28,532 nucleotides of DNA from assembly GCA_049680625.1 (NCBI GenBank), contig JBAUID010000019.1:1-28532 (forward strand), read 5' to 3'. A program made the position numbers and the translations under genes. The notes below the pieces were generated by a model. The model had not been told where the DNA came from and did not search any database. It saw nothing but the letters and a program-made list of their open reading frames with translations. This stretch comes from JAUIAI01 sp049680625. Lineage in GTDB: Bacteria; Pseudomonadota; Gammaproteobacteria; Burkholderiales; Burkholderiaceae_E. Numbering within the stretch: position 1 is the first letter of the stretch; the number at the start of each line of letters is the position of its first letter. Of this stretch, positions 1 to 8,762 are shown one piece after another.

Positions 1-22
1 GCCCAACACTACGGAGCAAACC

Positions 23-598
23 GTGGCATCAACGCGCTCACCTATTGATGACATCGTAAATCGTGCACTGACATCGCTGAACAATGACCATAGTTCGGTA
101 TCGCGGGCTAAGACCGGATTTAATTCACAGAGTATTGACGCACTGGTTGATCGTGCGGCACGAATGCAAAAGAATCATATCGACCAGGTGCGAGCGGCGT
201 CTGGTCGTCAGGCCGGTTGCCACGGTGTTGGTGCCGTCGCGCCGTACAGCGGGACTGATGTATCTGGGCCGGGGCCGTACCTATCAAAAATTCTCAGCGA
301 CATCGAAGCGGCTGCAATTGTTGCGTCATCCGCGTCATCTGCGTCATCCGTGTCTTCAGCGGATGATGGCGTTAGCAGATCGATCGGCCCCAGGGTTCAT
401 ATTATCGGTACGCCTGGCAGCGTGCGAACAGAAACGCAACCGGCGCCGGATCTATCAGCCGACCGTGATAGCGGCGCGCCAGTTGGCGGGCAGGCGAAAC
501 CGGCAGCGTCAATCCAGGTGTGGCGTAAATCGTCGGTGCGGGTTTATCGGCGTCAGCATCCGGATGGCCCGCTTGAGCGAATTGATGACACGGAATAA
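23..598 (+). CDS. Hypothetical protein with Ser/Ala-rich linker
   Basis: I do not recognise this 191-residue protein. The GTG start is supported by a GGAG ribosome site at 13-16 with a 6-base spacer, although the frame stays open to the window edge, so a longer gene starting upstream cannot be excluded. The N-terminal third (residues about 5-60) looks helical and charged. Residues 101-112 are a Ser/Ala stretch encoded by four 9-base repeats, and the C-terminal part is Pro/Gly/Arg-rich and probably disordered. There is no signal peptide or membrane segment. It lies 73 bases before an aldehyde dehydrogenase on the same strand and may be co-transcribed with it. An overlapping Arg-rich reading in another frame is less protein-like, so I prefer this one. 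Confidence 0.55.
   Translation: MASTRSPIDDIVNRALTSLNNDHSSVSRAKTGFNSQSIDALVDRAARMQKNHIDQVRAASGRQAGCHGVGAVAPYSGTDVSGPGPYLSKILSDIEAAAIVASSASSASSVSSADDGVSRSIGPRVHIIGTPGSVRTETQPAPDLSADRDSGAPVGGQAKPAASIQVWRKSSVRVYRRQHPDGPLERIDDTE
323..358 (+). repeat. Four in-frame 9-bp tandem repeats
   Basis: The unit GCGTCATCC occurs at 323-331, 332-340 (one change) and 341-349, followed by a degenerate fourth copy (GTGTCTTCA) at 350-358. The unit is in frame with the surrounding gene and encodes Ala-Ser-Ser, so a change in copy number would lengthen a flexible linker without breaking the frame. Confidence 0.85.
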
Positions 599-671
599 CA
601 GGATTCACCGCAAATGCAGCGTCATGTCACAAGCATGTCGGCACGGCATTTGAATGGCAACAGAGGTAAAC

Positions 672-2132
672 ATGGCAAGAACATTTGACGGCATGGCAAT
701 TGGTGGCCAGCTGGTGCGCACGGCAAAAACATTTAAAGACTACAACCCGGGTAACAACACCGTTTGGGCTGAAATTCCAGATGGCGGCGTTGACCAGGCA
801 CGGGCCGCCGTTCAGGCGGCACACAGCGCTTTTGGTGAGTGGGCTGGGTTACCGTTTACCGAACGCGCGCACTACATGATCAAGATTGCCGATGCATTCA
901 ACCGGCATAAGGGCGAGGTCATGCAAGCGATTCAGGCGGAAGGGGGTGGCTGGTTTGGCAAAGCCATGTTCGAAACCAATTACGTGCCAGAAGTTTTTCA
1001 TGCTGCGGCTGCGGCCAGCTACGCGCCAATCGGCGAAATCATGCCGTCAGAATCCAAAAAAATGTCACTGGCCGTGCGTCGGCCAATTGGCGTGGTGTCG
1101 GTTATCAGTCCATGGAATTTTCCGGTATTGCTGACGGCTCGCGGGCTTGCGTTTGCGCTTGCTGCCGGCAATACGATTGTGCTCAAACCTTCTGAAGAAA
1201 CTCCGTATTGTGGCGGCCTGTTGTTTGCCGAAATGTTTCGCGAGGCCGGGGTCCCCGATGGTGTAATCAACATAGTGACGTGTTCGCGGGACAACGTGAC
1301 CGCTGTCGGAGACGAACTGATTGAAAACCCTTTGGTTAAAGGAATTTCGTTTACCGGCTCAACCCCGGTGGGCCGTGCGATCGCAGCGCGGGCCGGGGCC
1401 CATCTGAAAAAATGTTGTGTTGAACTGGGTGGCAAAGACGCCCTGATCATTTGTGATGATGCCGATATGGACCGGGCAACCAGTGCGGCCAACTTTGGCA
1501 GTTTTATGCATCAGGGCCAGATCTGCATGTCGGTTGAAAAAATCCTGGTTCAGGACAAAATTTTTGAACCCTTTCTAAAAAATTTCATCGAGCGGGCATC
1601 TAAACTCAAAATGGGTGATCCGACAACCGACAAATCCAACGTCATTGGGCCGGTCATCAATGATCGTCAGGCGGAGCGCATTAAAGCCCAGATCGACGAT
1701 GCGCTTAGCAAAGGTGCAAAGGCGGTTCTGGGTGGCCAGGTACACGGGCGATTTGTTGAACCAACTATTTTGCTCGGGGTGACCCCTGAAATGTCGGTTT
1801 ACCGCGATGAAACCTTTGGCCCGGTAGTGCCGGTGATTCCGTTTCAAAGTGATGAACAGGCGATCGCCCTGGCAAACGATTCGGAATACGGTTTGTCCGC
1901 CGGGGTGATTACATCTAACGAAAATCGAGGTCTGGCCATTGCCAACGCTCTGGAAACCGGTATGTGTCATATCAATTGCTCGTCGGTTAACGACGAACCC
2001 CATGTGCCCTTTGGTGGTTCCAAAGCGTCTGGGGTCGGGCGTCACGGCGGGCGTTGGGCAACCGAAACGTTTACCGAAACCCGCTGGATAACACTGGACC
2101 GGGGTGGACGACCGTACCCGCCGGTATTCTAA
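672..2132 (+). CDS. NAD(P)-dependent aldehyde dehydrogenase (aromatic aldehyde type)
   Basis: Soluble aldehyde dehydrogenase that oxidises an aldehyde to its acid with NAD(P)+. I chose the ATG at 672 (486 residues) because AGAGG at 662-666 sits 5 bases before it; the in-frame ATG at 654 has no ribosome site. Visible landmarks are the PWNFP segment with Asn149, the FTGST nucleotide-binding turn, the ELGGKD general base Glu251, and the catalytic Cys285 in GQICMS. The C-terminal PHVPFGGSKASGVGRHGG stretch is typical of the benzaldehyde, vanillin and salicylaldehyde dehydrogenase branch. The next gene is a coniferyl-alcohol-dehydrogenase-like SDR, so oxidation of a lignin-type aromatic aldehyde is a reasonable inference, but the exact substrate is not shown by the sequence. 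Confidence 0.93.
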   Translation: MARTFDGMAIGGQLVRTAKTFKDYNPGNNTVWAEIPDGGVDQARAAVQAAHSAFGEWAGLPFTERAHYMIKIADAFNRHKGEVMQAIQAEGGGWFGKAMFETNYVPEVFHAAAAASYAPIGEIMPSESKKMSLAVRRPIGVVSVISPWNFPVLLTARGLAFALAAGNTIVLKPSEETPYCGGLLFAEMFREAGVPDGVINIVTCSRDNVTAVGDELIENPLVKGISFTGSTPVGRAIAARAGAHLKKCCVELGGKDALIICDDADMDRATSAANFGSFMHQGQICMSVEKILVQDKIFEPFLKNFIERASKLKMGDPTTDKSNVIGPVINDRQAERIKAQIDDALSKGAKAVLGGQVHGRFVEPTILLGVTPEMSVYRDETFGPVVPVIPFQSDEQAIALANDSEYGLSAGVITSNENRGLAIANALETGMCHINCSSVNDEPHVPFGGSKASGVGRHGGRWATETFTETRWITLDRGGRPYPPVF

Positions 2133-2154
2133 TGATTAGCGTAGCGAGGCAACG

Positions 2155-2985
2155 ATGAACAAGGCTTCTTCAGCAACCAGCATCCCGGGCTGGTCCAAAG
2201 GAAAACTACTCGCCGGTAAGACGATAATCGTGACGGGTTGTTCTTCCGGCATTGGCAAAGAAACAGCCCGCCTCTGTAAGCTGCTTGGCGCAGACGTCAT
2301 TGGTGTCGACCGGAACAAAACCACCGATTATGTCGACGAGTTGTACGTAGCCGATATGTCCGATCCGGACACTATTCGCGAGCTAGCCGACGCATTACCC
2401 GCTGAGGCTGACGGTCTGGCCAATATCGCCGGCGTACCGCCAACCGCGCCCGCAGATATCGTGCTGAAGGTTAATTTGCTTGCTTTAAAAATGTTTACCG
2501 AGCTGATGGTGCCCAAATTAGCGGACGGTGCGTCAATTGTTAACCTGGCGTCACTGGCCGGCTTTGGTTGGGCGCAATCGGTGGATGCGATCCGGGCCAG
2601 CGAGTCGCTGGACTTCGCTGGTGTGCACAGCTTCATGGCAGCACACGGCATTAGCAATGAAGGCGGGCGTTCTTATTTTTTTTCGAAAGAAGCCCTGGTG
2701 GCCTGGACGTTCCAGCGCCGCTGGGCGTGGCGAGAGCGCGGTATTCGAATGAACTGTGTCAGCCCCGGCCCGGTGGATACACCGATTATCAAAGACTTTC
2801 TTGAAACCCTGGGTGAGCGGGCTGAAGAAGATGCCAGGGTAATGGATCGCCTGGGCACTCCTCAGGATATTGCGCCTGTTGTGACTTTTTTGTTATCTGA
2901 CATGACGACGTGGATGCGCGGCGCAAACCTGACCAGTGACGGCGGCATGTCGTCCTATTTGCAGTGCAAGATCCACGGTTTATGA
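2155..2985 (+). CDS. Short-chain dehydrogenase, coniferyl-alcohol dehydrogenase-like
   Basis: Classical short-chain dehydrogenase of 276 residues. The Rossmann motif TGCSSGIG is at 27-34, Asp52 in GVDRN indicates NAD(H) preference, the NIAG motif is at 90-93, and the catalytic Ser133, Tyr174 and Lys178 (YFFSK) are all present. The GVDRN, NIAGVP and FSKEALVAW segments resemble coniferyl-alcohol dehydrogenase (CalA) and related 3-alpha-hydroxysteroid dehydrogenases as I remember them. It has about 16 extra N-terminal residues before the usual first strand. GAGG lies at 2146-2149, 5 bases before the ATG. It follows the aldehyde dehydrogenase by 22 bases, consistent with two successive oxidations of one alcohol. 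A different bulky alcohol is possible. Confidence 0.88.
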   Translation: MNKASSATSIPGWSKGKLLAGKTIIVTGCSSGIGKETARLCKLLGADVIGVDRNKTTDYVDELYVADMSDPDTIRELADALPAEADGLANIAGVPPTAPADIVLKVNLLALKMFTELMVPKLADGASIVNLASLAGFGWAQSVDAIRASESLDFAGVHSFMAAHGISNEGGRSYFFSKEALVAWTFQRRWAWRERGIRMNCVSPGPVDTPIIKDFLETLGERAEEDARVMDRLGTPQDIAPVVTFLLSDMTTWMRGANLTSDGGMSSYLQCKIHGL

Positions 2986-3038
2986 ATTCTCAGCTGTGTT
3001 AGTTACTTTGTTGAAACTTAGTGTTTAGAGGCAACGAT

Positions 3039-4664
3039 ATGGGCACCATCATCCTGGCTGTAACCGGTCTATTTATACTGGCAATAATTATTATTGCCAT
3101 CCTCGCCCGGTTTTATATTCGAACTACACGGGAGGTCGCGTTGATTCGTACCGGCCTTGGCGGGCGTCGGGTCGTACTTGATGGTGGCGCTTTTACGCTG
3201 CCATGGTTTAACGAGGTGTCGCGGGTCAACATGCAGACGCTGCCACTTCATATCCAGGTAGCTGGTGATGGATCTCTGATTACCCGGGATAAACTGCGGG
3301 TTGATGCATCAGCAGATTTCTACGTCACTGTCATCCCTACCGATGAAGGTGTTGCGCAGGCCCAGCAAACCCTGGGTAACCGAACCTTTGATCCGGCCAA
3401 ACTACGTGAACTTATCGGTGGCAAACTTGTTGACGCATTGAGATCGGTGGCGGCCAACTTTACGATGGACGAACTACACGAAAACCGGGGCCGATTTGTG
3501 GCTGCGGTGCGCGATCAACTCGTGGATTCTCTGGCCCGAAACGGCCTGTCAATTGACAGCGTGTCGCTTACCGAACTTGATCAGACAGCTTTTGAGCATC
3601 TCGACGAGAACAACGCGTTTAACGCCGTAGGCATGCGTAAGTTAGCTGAGGTGATTGCTGTCTCTAAGAAAGAGCGTGCGCAAATTGATGCCGATTCATC
3701 GGTATCAGTGCGTCAGGCTGCGGTAAACGCGGCCAGGCAACGGCTCGAAATCGATCTGCAGGAGCAGCAGGCGCAAATTGAACAAACCCAAAAACTCGAA
3801 GCATTAAAAGCGGCTCAAATTGCTGAGGTAGTTAAGTACAAAACCGATAGTGAACTGTTTAGTGCCCAGGCGCGCATAAAAATGGAGCAGGAAATTCGCG
3901 CTGCCGATATGGCGCGTGAACAGTCGATCGAACAAGCCGAGATCCGTCGTTCACAGGAAATTGAAATTGCTCGCCAGGCACGCGATATTGCTATTGCCGA
4001 GAAGTCACAAGAAGAAAGCATGGCTCGCTCAGCTGCCGAAATTGCGCGCGCCGAAGTTATCAAAGCGACCGAAGCCAGCAAAACGGTTCGCGATACCGCG
4101 CAAGCCGAGCGCAACAAGCAGATTGCCATTATCCAGGCCCACCAGGAAGCCGAGGTCAGCGGTAGCCGGTTAAAGTTGAACGCATCAGCTGAGAACGAGG
4201 CCGCAGCCAACCGCGCCAAAACACGGATCGAACACGCTCGTGCAGAGGCAGAGTCGTTAATCCTTCGGGCGAATGCTGAAAAAACTGAGCGACTGGCTCG
4301 TGCCGAAGGCGAACGGGCAATTATTCATGCTGAAAACGAAATTGATCCGCACATTGTTGCCATGAAACTGAATCTTGCGCGCCTGGACTCTCTGCCCAAG
4401 GTCATTGGTGAGATGGTTAAGCCGGCTGAACGTATTGATTCGATCAAAATCACCCAGGTCAGTGGTATGGGTAGTGGGTCTGCGGCTCAAAACGAACAAT
4501 CCACTGGTGGCTCAGCTGGACAAGGCCCCGTTTACAACCAGGCGCTCAATTCGATAATGGATCTGGCCGTGCAACTGCCTGGGTTGAAAACTGTGGGCCA
4601 GGAAATCAGTGATAGTCTGAGTGAAGCCCTGGGTAAAGATCAGGATGAGAGAACTAAAAAGTAA
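3039..4664 (+). CDS. Flotillin family protein (YqiK-like)
   Basis: SPFH/flotillin scaffold protein of 541 residues, expected in the inner membrane. The N-terminus has one strongly hydrophobic segment (residues about 3-25, rich in Ile/Leu/Ala), then the SPFH domain (about 30-200) and a long Ala/Glu-rich coiled coil (about 210-440) of the flotillin type. The tail is Gly/Ser-rich, then hydrophobic. I chose ATG 3039 because AGAGG at 3027-3031 precedes it by 7 bases; a GTG at 3021 is in frame but lies before that ribosome site. Flotillins organise membrane microdomains and are often paired with an NfeD protein, which is absent here. A link to the oxidation genes upstream is not evident. Confidence 0.9.
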   Translation: MGTIILAVTGLFILAIIIIAILARFYIRTTREVALIRTGLGGRRVVLDGGAFTLPWFNEVSRVNMQTLPLHIQVAGDGSLITRDKLRVDASADFYVTVIPTDEGVAQAQQTLGNRTFDPAKLRELIGGKLVDALRSVAANFTMDELHENRGRFVAAVRDQLVDSLARNGLSIDSVSLTELDQTAFEHLDENNAFNAVGMRKLAEVIAVSKKERAQIDADSSVSVRQAAVNAARQRLEIDLQEQQAQIEQTQKLEALKAAQIAEVVKYKTDSELFSAQARIKMEQEIRAADMAREQSIEQAEIRRSQEIEIARQARDIAIAEKSQEESMARSAAEIARAEVIKATEASKTVRDTAQAERNKQIAIIQAHQEAEVSGSRLKLNASAENEAAANRAKTRIEHARAEAESLILRANAEKTERLARAEGERAIIHAENEIDPHIVAMKLNLARLDSLPKVIGEMVKPAERIDSIKITQVSGMGSGSAAQNEQSTGGSAGQGPVYNQALNSIMDLAVQLPGLKTVGQEISDSLSEALGKDQDERTKK

Positions 4665-4677
4665 GGTTTATATACCA

Positions 4678-5094
4678 ATGGGCCGAGCAAGCAGTCCCAA
4701 ATTGTCTGGCGATGTTGCTGCAGTGTTCGCCGGCTATCCGCCAAAGTTGCGGCGAAAACTCATGGAGTTGCGGCGCCTGATTTTCGAGACGGCAAATCAG
4801 ACCGCCGGGGTTGGTGAACTAACCGAAACGCTGAAGTGGGGAGAGCCCGCATACCTGACCGAACGAACCCGCTCTGGAAGCACTATTCGACTTGGTGTCA
4901 GGAAGAATCTGCCTGACACTTACGGCATGTTTTTCATTTGTAGTACTAATCTTGTCGGGGATTTTCGCCGAGAATTCGGAGGGCATTTTTCGTTTGAAGG
5001 TAATCGGGAAATACGTTTTCGTGCTGATGAAGTAATTGCGATTGACGAACTAAGGCAATGTATTGCCAGGGCGCTAACCTACCATTTGAAATAG
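4678..5094 (+). CDS. DUF1801 domain-containing protein
   Basis: Small soluble protein of 138 residues matching the DUF1801/YdhG-like fold, recognisable by the LKWGEPAYL segment near residues 49-57 and the hydrophobic and aromatic pattern that follows (GMFFICST). Members have been described as iron-chaperone-like or as unknown; I cannot assign a role. The ATG at 4678 is chosen because the preceding gene stops at 4664 and TAAGG at 4662-4666 can serve as a weak ribosome site. Upstream in-frame starts at 4621 (GTG) and 4645 (ATG) would overlap the flotillin gene and add a tail unlike the family. It is probably the last gene of the plus-strand operon. Confidence 0.82.
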   Translation: MGRASSPKLSGDVAAVFAGYPPKLRRKLMELRRLIFETANQTAGVGELTETLKWGEPAYLTERTRSGSTIRLGVRKNLPDTYGMFFICSTNLVGDFRREFGGHFSFEGNREIRFRADEVIAIDELRQCIARALTYHLK

Positions 5095-5159
5095 TGGTAC
5101 GCCTTGTCGTATTTAGCAACCGCATTTGGCAACCGCGTAAGCCAGCGTTAGTGAGCATA

Positions 5160-5516
5160 TCAGGCTAATTCGCGATCACCGTGGCTGGGCGGGGTTGAAG
5201 TCACGATAAATACAAGATCGTCGTCGGTTTCGTTTCGCAGTTGGTGAGGTACGCCAGGGGGCACATGGATGCCTAGCTGTTCTGATAATTGATGCGTCTG
5301 ATTGCCAACGGTTAAGGTGGCGACACCGGACAGCACGAAAAAAAACTGCTCGGATTGCCGGTGAAAATGACTGACCTCTCCACATCCGGCAGGCACCCGC
5401 TCTTTGATCACACTCAGGGTGGCGCTTTTGACCAGATGCCAGCCGTCACAGACTCCACCCCAAGTGTAGTGTTCTGCATTGTCGGTAGATACGATAGCCA
5501 ATTCAGGTCTCTCCAT
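5160..5516 (-). CDS. Cupin domain-containing protein
   Basis: Single-domain cupin of 118 residues. The first cupin motif supplies His50, His52 and Glu56 (SHFHRQSEQFFFVLSG) and the second supplies His91 (VPPGVPHQLRN), the usual four ligands of a divalent metal. Small cupins of this kind can be sugar or amino-acid isomerases, dioxygenases or sensors; no substrate is implied by the sequence. It lies 54 bases downstream of the pirin gene on the same strand, so two metal-binding cupin-fold proteins are probably co-expressed. The start is the ATG at the 5' end, but no clear ribosome site precedes it. Confidence 0.88.
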   Translation of the reverse strand: MERPELAIVSTDNAEHYTWGGVCDGWHLVKSATLSVIKERVPAGCGEVSHFHRQSEQFFFVLSGVATLTVGNQTHQLSEQLGIHVPPGVPHQLRNETDDDLVFIVTSTPPSHGDRELA

Positions 5517-5570
5517 GTTGCTTAAAATCCGAACGCGTAGTGCAAGCTGAAAACGCAGCTGGATGAAAAG

Positions 5571-6269
5571 TCAGGCGGCAAGGTCAAACACCAGGACTTC
5601 CGCTTGCTGACCTGCCGAGATGTCAATTTGCTCCTCATCCTGAAGTAATAAGGCATCTCCTGTCATGAGTTGTTCACCGTTGACGGTTAACTTTCCTTGA
5701 ACCAGATGAATATAAGCTTTGCGGGTCGGGTCAATGCTTAAGCGGGCACTTTCTTCACCATCGAACAAACCCGCGTACATCCGCGCATTCGCATGGATGT
5801 GGACAGCGGCGTCAGCGCCGTCGCCAGCAGCAACCAGTCGCAGGCGACCGCGCTTTTCCGATTCGCTGAACGTCTTTTGTTCATATCCAGGTGCAATGCC
5901 GTGCACGTTGGGCGTGATCCAGATTTGAAGGAAATGAGTCTGCTTGTCAGCATGGTTATATTCGCTGTGTTCAATGCCGGTACCCGCACTCATACGCTGA
6001 ACATCACCCGGCGGAATGGTTTCACCGTTTCCAATGCTGTCTTTATGCGCCAGCTCACCAGACAACACGTAGCTGATTATTTCCATATCCTGATGGCTGT
6101 GGGTAGGAAAACCTTTCCCCGGTTCGATCCGGTCTTCATTGATTACCCGCAAATTTCCCCAGCCCATCCACTTTGGATCCTGGTAGCCGGCAAACGAAAA
6201 ACTGTGCAGGCTTTTTAGCCAGCCATGATCGGCATAGCCGCGTTCACTGGAGCGTCGAATTGTTTGCAT
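5571..6269 (-). CDS. Pirin family protein (YhhW-like)
   Basis: Bicupin of the pirin family, 232 residues, the normal length for bacterial YhhW-type pirins. The metal ligands His57, His59, His101 and Glu103 are all present in GFPTHSHQDMEII and GTGIEHSEYN. Family members show quercetin 2,3-dioxygenase activity in vitro or act as redox-sensitive regulators. The gene lies between a sulfatase and a small cupin on the minus strand and probably belongs to the same operon. A role in aromatic metabolism is attractive given the neighbourhood, but it is inference. Confidence 0.94.
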   Translation of the reverse strand: MQTIRRSSERGYADHGWLKSLHSFSFAGYQDPKWMGWGNLRVINEDRIEPGKGFPTHSHQDMEIISYVLSGELAHKDSIGNGETIPPGDVQRMSAGTGIEHSEYNHADKQTHFLQIWITPNVHGIAPGYEQKTFSESEKRGRLRLVAAGDGADAAVHIHANARMYAGLFDGEESARLSIDPTRKAYIHLVQGKLTVNGEQLMTGDALLLQDEEQIDISAGQQAEVLVFDLAA

Positions 6270-6320
6270 GTGGTTCTCGCTGTCTATGTGGTTTACGAAA
6301 CAAATATAAACCTTCGGTAA

Positions 6321-7910
6321 TCAGGCGGCACGTTCAGATAACGGGCTTTCGTCCATCAGGTTTGTCAGTTGGTAGGCCAGTCGTTCGGCCAGTTCGCCAC
6401 GAATAGTTCGGTACTGAGGGTCGTCCCAGAGGTTATGTGTTTCATCCGGGTCGTTTTGCCGGTCGTACAGCTCACCCCAGGACAGCCCACCATAAATGGT
6501 GTAACGCCAGCGCTCGTTAATCAGTGAACGAACCCGTGCCGGTTCTTCAAAACCGAGACGCGCGGTCACGTCGTTGAATTCCACTAGCAGTTCATCACGG
6601 TGCGGCGCGCCGGTCGCCAGGGTATTACCCAGGCTGCGGCCTTGCATGCCGTTGTACGGGACGAGCTGGGCGCGATCAAGTACGGTAGCGGCGATGTCAA
6701 CAGTTGACGCCAGGGTCGGCGTGCTGCCAATGCTGGACCGCCGTGGATCAGCCCACAGGAAAGGTACCCGGTTAATGCTTTGTAACGGCACCGCACCTTT
6801 GAGCAGCATGTTGAAGTCACCCATGTAGTCGCCATGATCCGCCGTAAAACAAATGATCGTGTTGTCATCCAGGCCGTGTTGTTCAAGCGCGTTGATGATA
6901 CGGCCAATGGCGTCGTCAACACAGGTAATCATGCCTGCTGTCAGTGCCATGGCTTCACGCAATGCCTGATCGTCGACCATCCGCCCGGTTTGTGGGGTTA
7001 GGTAGTCGCCATTGGACTGCCACTGCTCACGCATCCATAGCATCGGCGGGGTGGGATTCTGATGCGCCGAAAACGGCAGCTTGATGTCGAACTGCTCCGG
7101 CTTGTACATATCCCAGTACTTGCCCGGAGGGTTGAATGGATGGTGCGGGTCCGGAAATGACACGAAGGCAAAAAACGGTGCCTCACTGTCTTTGGCCTGG
7201 CCAATGTAGTCAATTGCCCGGTCGGCGATATAGGCTGTTGAATACAACTCCTCGGGGACTGGGGTGCGGTAAGCCTGCGGGCAAGTATAAGTATGAGGTA
7301 ACTCGTTCGCCGGGTCGTGTAATTCACGCCAGTTGGATACGTTCTTGCGGAACCACTGGCCATAGTGACCGCCACATCGATCACCGTGCGATGTGACCAT
7401 GTCGACATGGTTAAATCCGTAGTAGGGCGTCTCAAACGGATAGCGGTTGTCGCCGCCGTACCGTTCCCCTTCTTCCTGTTGGTAGTCACCGGGTGCCCGC
7501 TGCCAGGCTTCCTCAATCAGTCGGCCAGCTTGCTGGCGTTTATGCATGGGTTGATTGCCGGTGAATGGTTGCAGATGGCTCTTGCCAATAGCGGCCGTCT
7601 GGTAGCCGGCAGTTGCCAGAACGTCAACAAAAGTGTTGGCGCTGACTGGCAGCGTACAACCGTTGTATCGCAATCCGTGCACGGTCGGGTAACGGCCAGT
7701 CATCAGCGAGGCGCGGTTAGGCATACAAACCGGGGCGGCCACGTGGAAATTGTCAAAGCGCATTCCCCGGGCGGCAATCGCATCAAGATTTGGGGTTTTG
7801 ACTACCGGGTGTCCGTAACAGCCAAGCCAGTCCGCACGGTGCTGATCGGTTACCAGGAATAGAAAATTTGGCTGCTGTTTTGATTTTGCGTCTGGTTTAG
7901 CCTGGATCAT
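6321..7910 (-). CDS. Sulfatase (arylsulfatase superfamily)
   Basis: Type I sulfatase-family hydrolase of 529 residues that would cleave a sulfate ester, or possibly a phosphonate ester. The metal-site Asp22 lies in VTDQHRADWLGCYGH, and the formylglycine signature Cys62-Met-Pro-Asn-Arg66 followed by ASLMTGRYP is intact. A second active-site segment, TADHGDYMGD, is also present. There is no signal peptide, so the enzyme appears cytoplasmic and would need a formylglycine-generating enzyme, none of which is in this window. GGAAG stands about 8 bases before the ATG. The alpha/beta hydrolase gene lies 41 bases upstream on the same strand. An arylsulfotransferase-family gene at 12054 may act on related sulfate esters. 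Confidence 0.93.
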   Translation of the reverse strand: MIQAKPDAKSKQQPNFLFLVTDQHRADWLGCYGHPVVKTPNLDAIAARGMRFDNFHVAAPVCMPNRASLMTGRYPTVHGLRYNGCTLPVSANTFVDVLATAGYQTAAIGKSHLQPFTGNQPMHKRQQAGRLIEEAWQRAPGDYQQEEGERYGGDNRYPFETPYYGFNHVDMVTSHGDRCGGHYGQWFRKNVSNWRELHDPANELPHTYTCPQAYRTPVPEELYSTAYIADRAIDYIGQAKDSEAPFFAFVSFPDPHHPFNPPGKYWDMYKPEQFDIKLPFSAHQNPTPPMLWMREQWQSNGDYLTPQTGRMVDDQALREAMALTAGMITCVDDAIGRIINALEQHGLDDNTIICFTADHGDYMGDFNMLLKGAVPLQSINRVPFLWADPRRSSIGSTPTLASTVDIAATVLDRAQLVPYNGMQGRSLGNTLATGAPHRDELLVEFNDVTARLGFEEPARVRSLINERWRYTIYGGLSWGELYDRQNDPDETHNLWDDPQYRTIRGELAERLAYQLTNLMDESPLSERAA

Positions 7911-7951
7911 GATTTATTCTTCCGGTTATGTTTTTGGTGCCTGCGTCGCCG

Positions 7952-8683
7952 TTATTTGCAAGGCCTTCCAGGGCCGGGGCGGCATTGCTCCAGAAGGATA
8001 CCAGTGAGCTCATTGGGCTGTTCCAGCATCGCATCATGCAGGCAATCCATGGCCAGGCATTGCCAGTGAGGGTCTTGCCGGAATCGTTCATAAAACTGAA
8101 CGAAAGGAGAAGGGTCGTGGTGGCGACACCAGATATAAGTACGCAACAGGTCAAGGCTGGCAACATCAACAACTCGTGACACACCACGTCCGAAACAACC
8201 GAGCGGTTGTGGGGTGGTCATTGTCTTCAACCAGGCCTGTTGCGCCGGATCAGCTACCCAGCGTTTAAAACCCGATGGTTCAATATGTTTGTTATTTTTG
8301 ACCGCTTCGGCAATTTCGCTGGCTCGCTCGGGGTTGGACATTGCCACTGCGGATTGACCACTTCGCTGCGGGACAAATGCGTCCAGGTAAACGAGGTGAG
8401 CTATCTTGTCAGCGAGCACCGCCGCAACACCGGTGATGATGAGACCACCATAAGAGTGGCCAACCAGCACAATGTCGGTGAGCTTGTGCCAGCGAATCAG
8501 TTCGACGATATCCTGAACGTGAATATCGGGTCCGGTAACAAGGTCGATAAGATGGCGGCGTTCTGCGAGGCCGGTTAAGCTGGGTGCAAAGACCTGGTGG
8601 CCTTTTGCTCTCAGCTGGTCGGCGACTGGGTCCCAGCACCAGCCGCCGTGCCAGCCACCGTGTACTAAAACATAAGTGGTCAT
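7952..8683 (-). CDS. Alpha/beta fold hydrolase (esterase)
   Basis: Soluble alpha/beta hydrolase of 243 residues. The oxyanion segment is LVHGGWHGGWCW (residues 6-17), the nucleophile is Ser77 in GHSYGG, and the base is about His216 in CLHDAMLEQP. This matches the small methyl-esterase/hydroxynitrile-lyase-like branch that includes plant salicylate esterases and many bacterial esterases. It is the first gene of a minus-strand run with a sulfatase, a pirin and a cupin, and its promoter must lie in the dyad-rich region 8684-9032. Cleavage of an aromatic or small carboxylic ester would fit, but the substrate is unknown. Confidence 0.9.
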   Translation of the reverse strand: MTTYVLVHGGWHGGWCWDPVADQLRAKGHQVFAPSLTGLAERRHLIDLVTGPDIHVQDIVELIRWHKLTDIVLVGHSYGGLIITGVAAVLADKIAHLVYLDAFVPQRSGQSAVAMSNPERASEIAEAVKNNKHIEPSGFKRWVADPAQQAWLKTMTTPQPLGCFGRGVSRVVDVASLDLLRTYIWCRHHDPSPFVQFYERFRQDPHWQCLAMDCLHDAMLEQPNELTGILLEQCRPGPGRPCK

Positions 8684-8762
8684 GTCAGTTTGGCCGGGTT
8701 CGATGCGACGCTGGTATCAGCCCTTCGGACTGTTCGGATTGGTTTCACATTGCCTCCTTTCC

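Noticed and set aside
323..358. Short tandem repeats as a CRISPR-like array
   Set aside because: The units are 9 bases, directly adjacent and in frame with a gene; there are no spacers and no cas genes.
84..653. Long overlapping reading frame at the start of the window
   Set aside because: Its translation is Arg/His/Cys-rich with no family pattern, and it overlaps the better supported gene at 23-598, which has a ribosome site and an in-frame repeat.
3815..4219. Minus-strand Ala/Ser-rich frame inside the flotillin gene
   Set aside because: It is the antisense shadow of the repetitive Ala/Glu coiled coil; composition alone explains the lack of stops.
7365..7862. Plus-strand frame opposite the sulfatase
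   Set aside because: It is antisense to the sulfatase active-site region, which is clearly conserved.
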